Assembly (NCBI GenBank): GCA_050743125.1
Contig: JBOGEB010000109.1
Location: 1-14,020 of the forward strand
Source: JBOGEB01 sp050743125
Lineage (GTDB): Bacteria > Actinomycetota > Nitriliruptoria > Euzebyales > Egibacteraceae
Reading direction: 5' to 3'
DNA length: 14,020 bases
The notes under the pieces were generated by a model. That model searched no databases. It was not told where the DNA came from and worked only from the letters and a program-made list of their open reading frames with translations. The position numbers and the translations under genes are program-made. Shown piece after piece: positions 13,346 through 14,020 of this stretch (position 1 is its first letter; every line of letters begins with the position of its first letter).

Positions 13346-13373
13346 CCCCGACCTGGTCGGACCCAGGTCGGGG
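13346..13373 (-). terminator. GC-rich hairpin after the HNH gene
   Basis: The same 11-bp perfect stem and 6-base loop, 6 bases past the TGA of the full HNH gene. This is the copy most likely to act as a real terminator. Confidence 0.6.
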
Positions 13374-13379
13374 TGCCAG

Positions 13380-14020
13380 TCATCCGGCTCGTCGCTGGTG
13401 TGGCCGGGCGAGCGGGTCGGGCGGGTGCATGCTGAACCGGCCGGTGTCCGGGTCGCGGGCCACGAGCCAGCCGTCCTCGTGAATCCTGTGATGACACGTC
13501 CAGCAGGTCAAGCAGAGGTTGTCCTCGTCTGTCGGCCCCAGGTCGCGTGTCCACCAGCGCACGTGATGGACTTGGCAGCGGGACGCGGGCGCGCCGCAGC
13601 CGACGCAGGTCTGGTCTCTGGCGATGACCGCGACCCGCTGCTGCCTCGTCGGCTGCCGTTGCGTGCGGCCCGCGTCGAGCACGTCCCCGTTGCGGGTCAT
13701 CCACACCGTCGTGGTCTCGGCGTCGCAGCAGACCATCTGCGCGGTCGCCGCGCTGACCGGGCCGACGCCGTCCAGCCGGGCCGCAGGAGCCCCCGCCTCG
13801 CCCTCCAACGCCTCCGCCGTGGCGATCAGGATCACGTGCGGGCGCTGCACCGCGACCTGCGGCAGGTCCCCGGCGTCCAACGACCGCCGGGCCAGCTCGA
13901 CGAGCGCGTCGGCCATCCGCTGCGGATACGTCCGCTCGTCGGCGTGGCCGGTCCTGCGCGCCAGCGGGTCCAACGCGGTCCTCAGCGTGGCGGTGCCGAC
14001 CGGGTCCAGCCGGGCGTCCA
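13380..14020 (-). CDS. HNH endonuclease, 13E12/DUF222 type, partial (5' end off window)
   Basis: The C-terminal 212 residues of an actinobacterial HNH-nuclease protein of the 13E12 repeat family, with the frame open to the right edge. The visible order is a helical DUF222-like segment (DPLARR, then QRMADALVELARRSLDAG), a linker with QMVCCDAETTTVW and GDVLDAGR, then the HNH domain. The domain has RDQTCVGCGAPASRCQVHHV with a CxxC pair and the HH, then TDEDNLCLTCWTCHHRIHEDGW with the N, a second cysteine pair and the final His. All expected nuclease residues are present. It ends HPPDPLARPHQRRAG and TGA at 13382-13380. Its last 57 codons are repeated four times downstream. Biological role of the family is unclear; it is multicopy in many actinomycetes. 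Confidence 0.9.
   Translation of the reverse strand, partial: DARLDPVGTATLRTALDPLARRTGHADERTYPQRMADALVELARRSLDAGDLPQVAVQRPHVILIATAEALEGEAGAPAARLDGVGPVSAATAQMVCCDAETTTVWMTRNGDVLDAGRTQRQPTRQQRVAVIARDQTCVGCGAPASRCQVHHVRWWTRDLGPTDEDNLCLTCWTCHHRIHEDGWLVARDPDTGRFSMHPPDPLARPHQRRAG

Larger units (their letters stand above)
12286..13372 (-). repeat. tandem array of four orphan HNH 3' ends
   Basis: Four head-to-tail units lie downstream of the HNH gene: 12286-12540 (255 bp), 12541-12818 (278 bp), 12819-13095 (277 bp) and 13096-13372 (277 bp). A fifth copy starting at 13373 is the real 3' end of the gene. Each unit holds, on the minus strand, the codons from WTRDLGP to a TGA, and then a GC-rich linker. 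Units two and three are almost identical. Linkers contain sub-repeats of GCCGGCGCGGGCTGGTGG. This fills the roughly 1.1 kb otherwise without a complete gene. Confidence 0.92.

Noticed and set aside
12479..13482. Series of plus-strand Gly/Arg-rich ORFs in the repeat array
   Set aside because: They are complements of the GC-rich linkers and HNH cassettes and repeat only because the DNA does.

Overview
The window is high-GC DNA from an actinomycete. The evidence is a WhiB1-type iron-sulfur regulator, an actinobacterial helix-turn-helix/TPR regulator, a 13E12/DUF222-type HNH endonuclease, and repeated 4-nt ATGA or GTGA overlaps between stop and start codons. Genus cannot be named from sequence alone. 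No tRNA, rRNA or CRISPR array was seen. A run of 100 N (4060-4159) is an assembly placeholder inside a gene.

Left part (1-3552, all minus strand). In transcription order there is whiB (3552-3238), a 55-residue membrane protein coupled by GTGA, possibly a second GTGA-coupled small ORF, a zinc alcohol dehydrogenase, a condensation/acyltransferase-fold gene, and a PAP2 phosphatase running off the left edge. The condensation gene is interrupted by a 157-bp element with terminal inverted repeats, flanked by CTAG on both sides. Removing the element and one CTAG restores the frame exactly (SNL|GRIDEPP), so this is a non-autonomous insertion (MITE-like).

Centre (3553-6540, plus strand). A regulator with a HTH domain and TPR-like repeats is tandemly duplicated. 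The second copy starts inside the HTH and lacks the first 46 residues. By comparison with copy 2 the N gap should be 258 bp, which also puts the two sides of copy 1 in one frame. The copies are nearly identical except for a patch of roughly 240 bp.

6541-9113 (minus): an MFS transporter carrying an in-frame 27-bp minisatellite (six units in the central loop, two more near the C-terminus), a SAM methyltransferase, and msrB, the last two overlapping by GTGA. 9180-11138 (plus): a DedA/VTT-like membrane protein, a stand-alone 5'-3' exonuclease of the FEN/PolI-N type, and an overlapping alkyltransferase-like protein with PWWR in place of PCHR. The last two look like a DNA-repair pair.

11174-14020 (minus): a vapBC toxin-antitoxin pair, the decayed remnant of another TPR regulator (one nonsense codon and one frameshift), and then an HNH endonuclease gene entering from the right edge. 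Downstream of its stop lie four tandem copies of its last 56-57 codons at a period of about 255-278 bp. Each copy keeps an open frame and the same stop, and they differ mainly at the protein level; three of the four, and the parent gene, have a GC-rich hairpin just after the stop. This array of orphan 3' ends is the most unusual architecture in the window.
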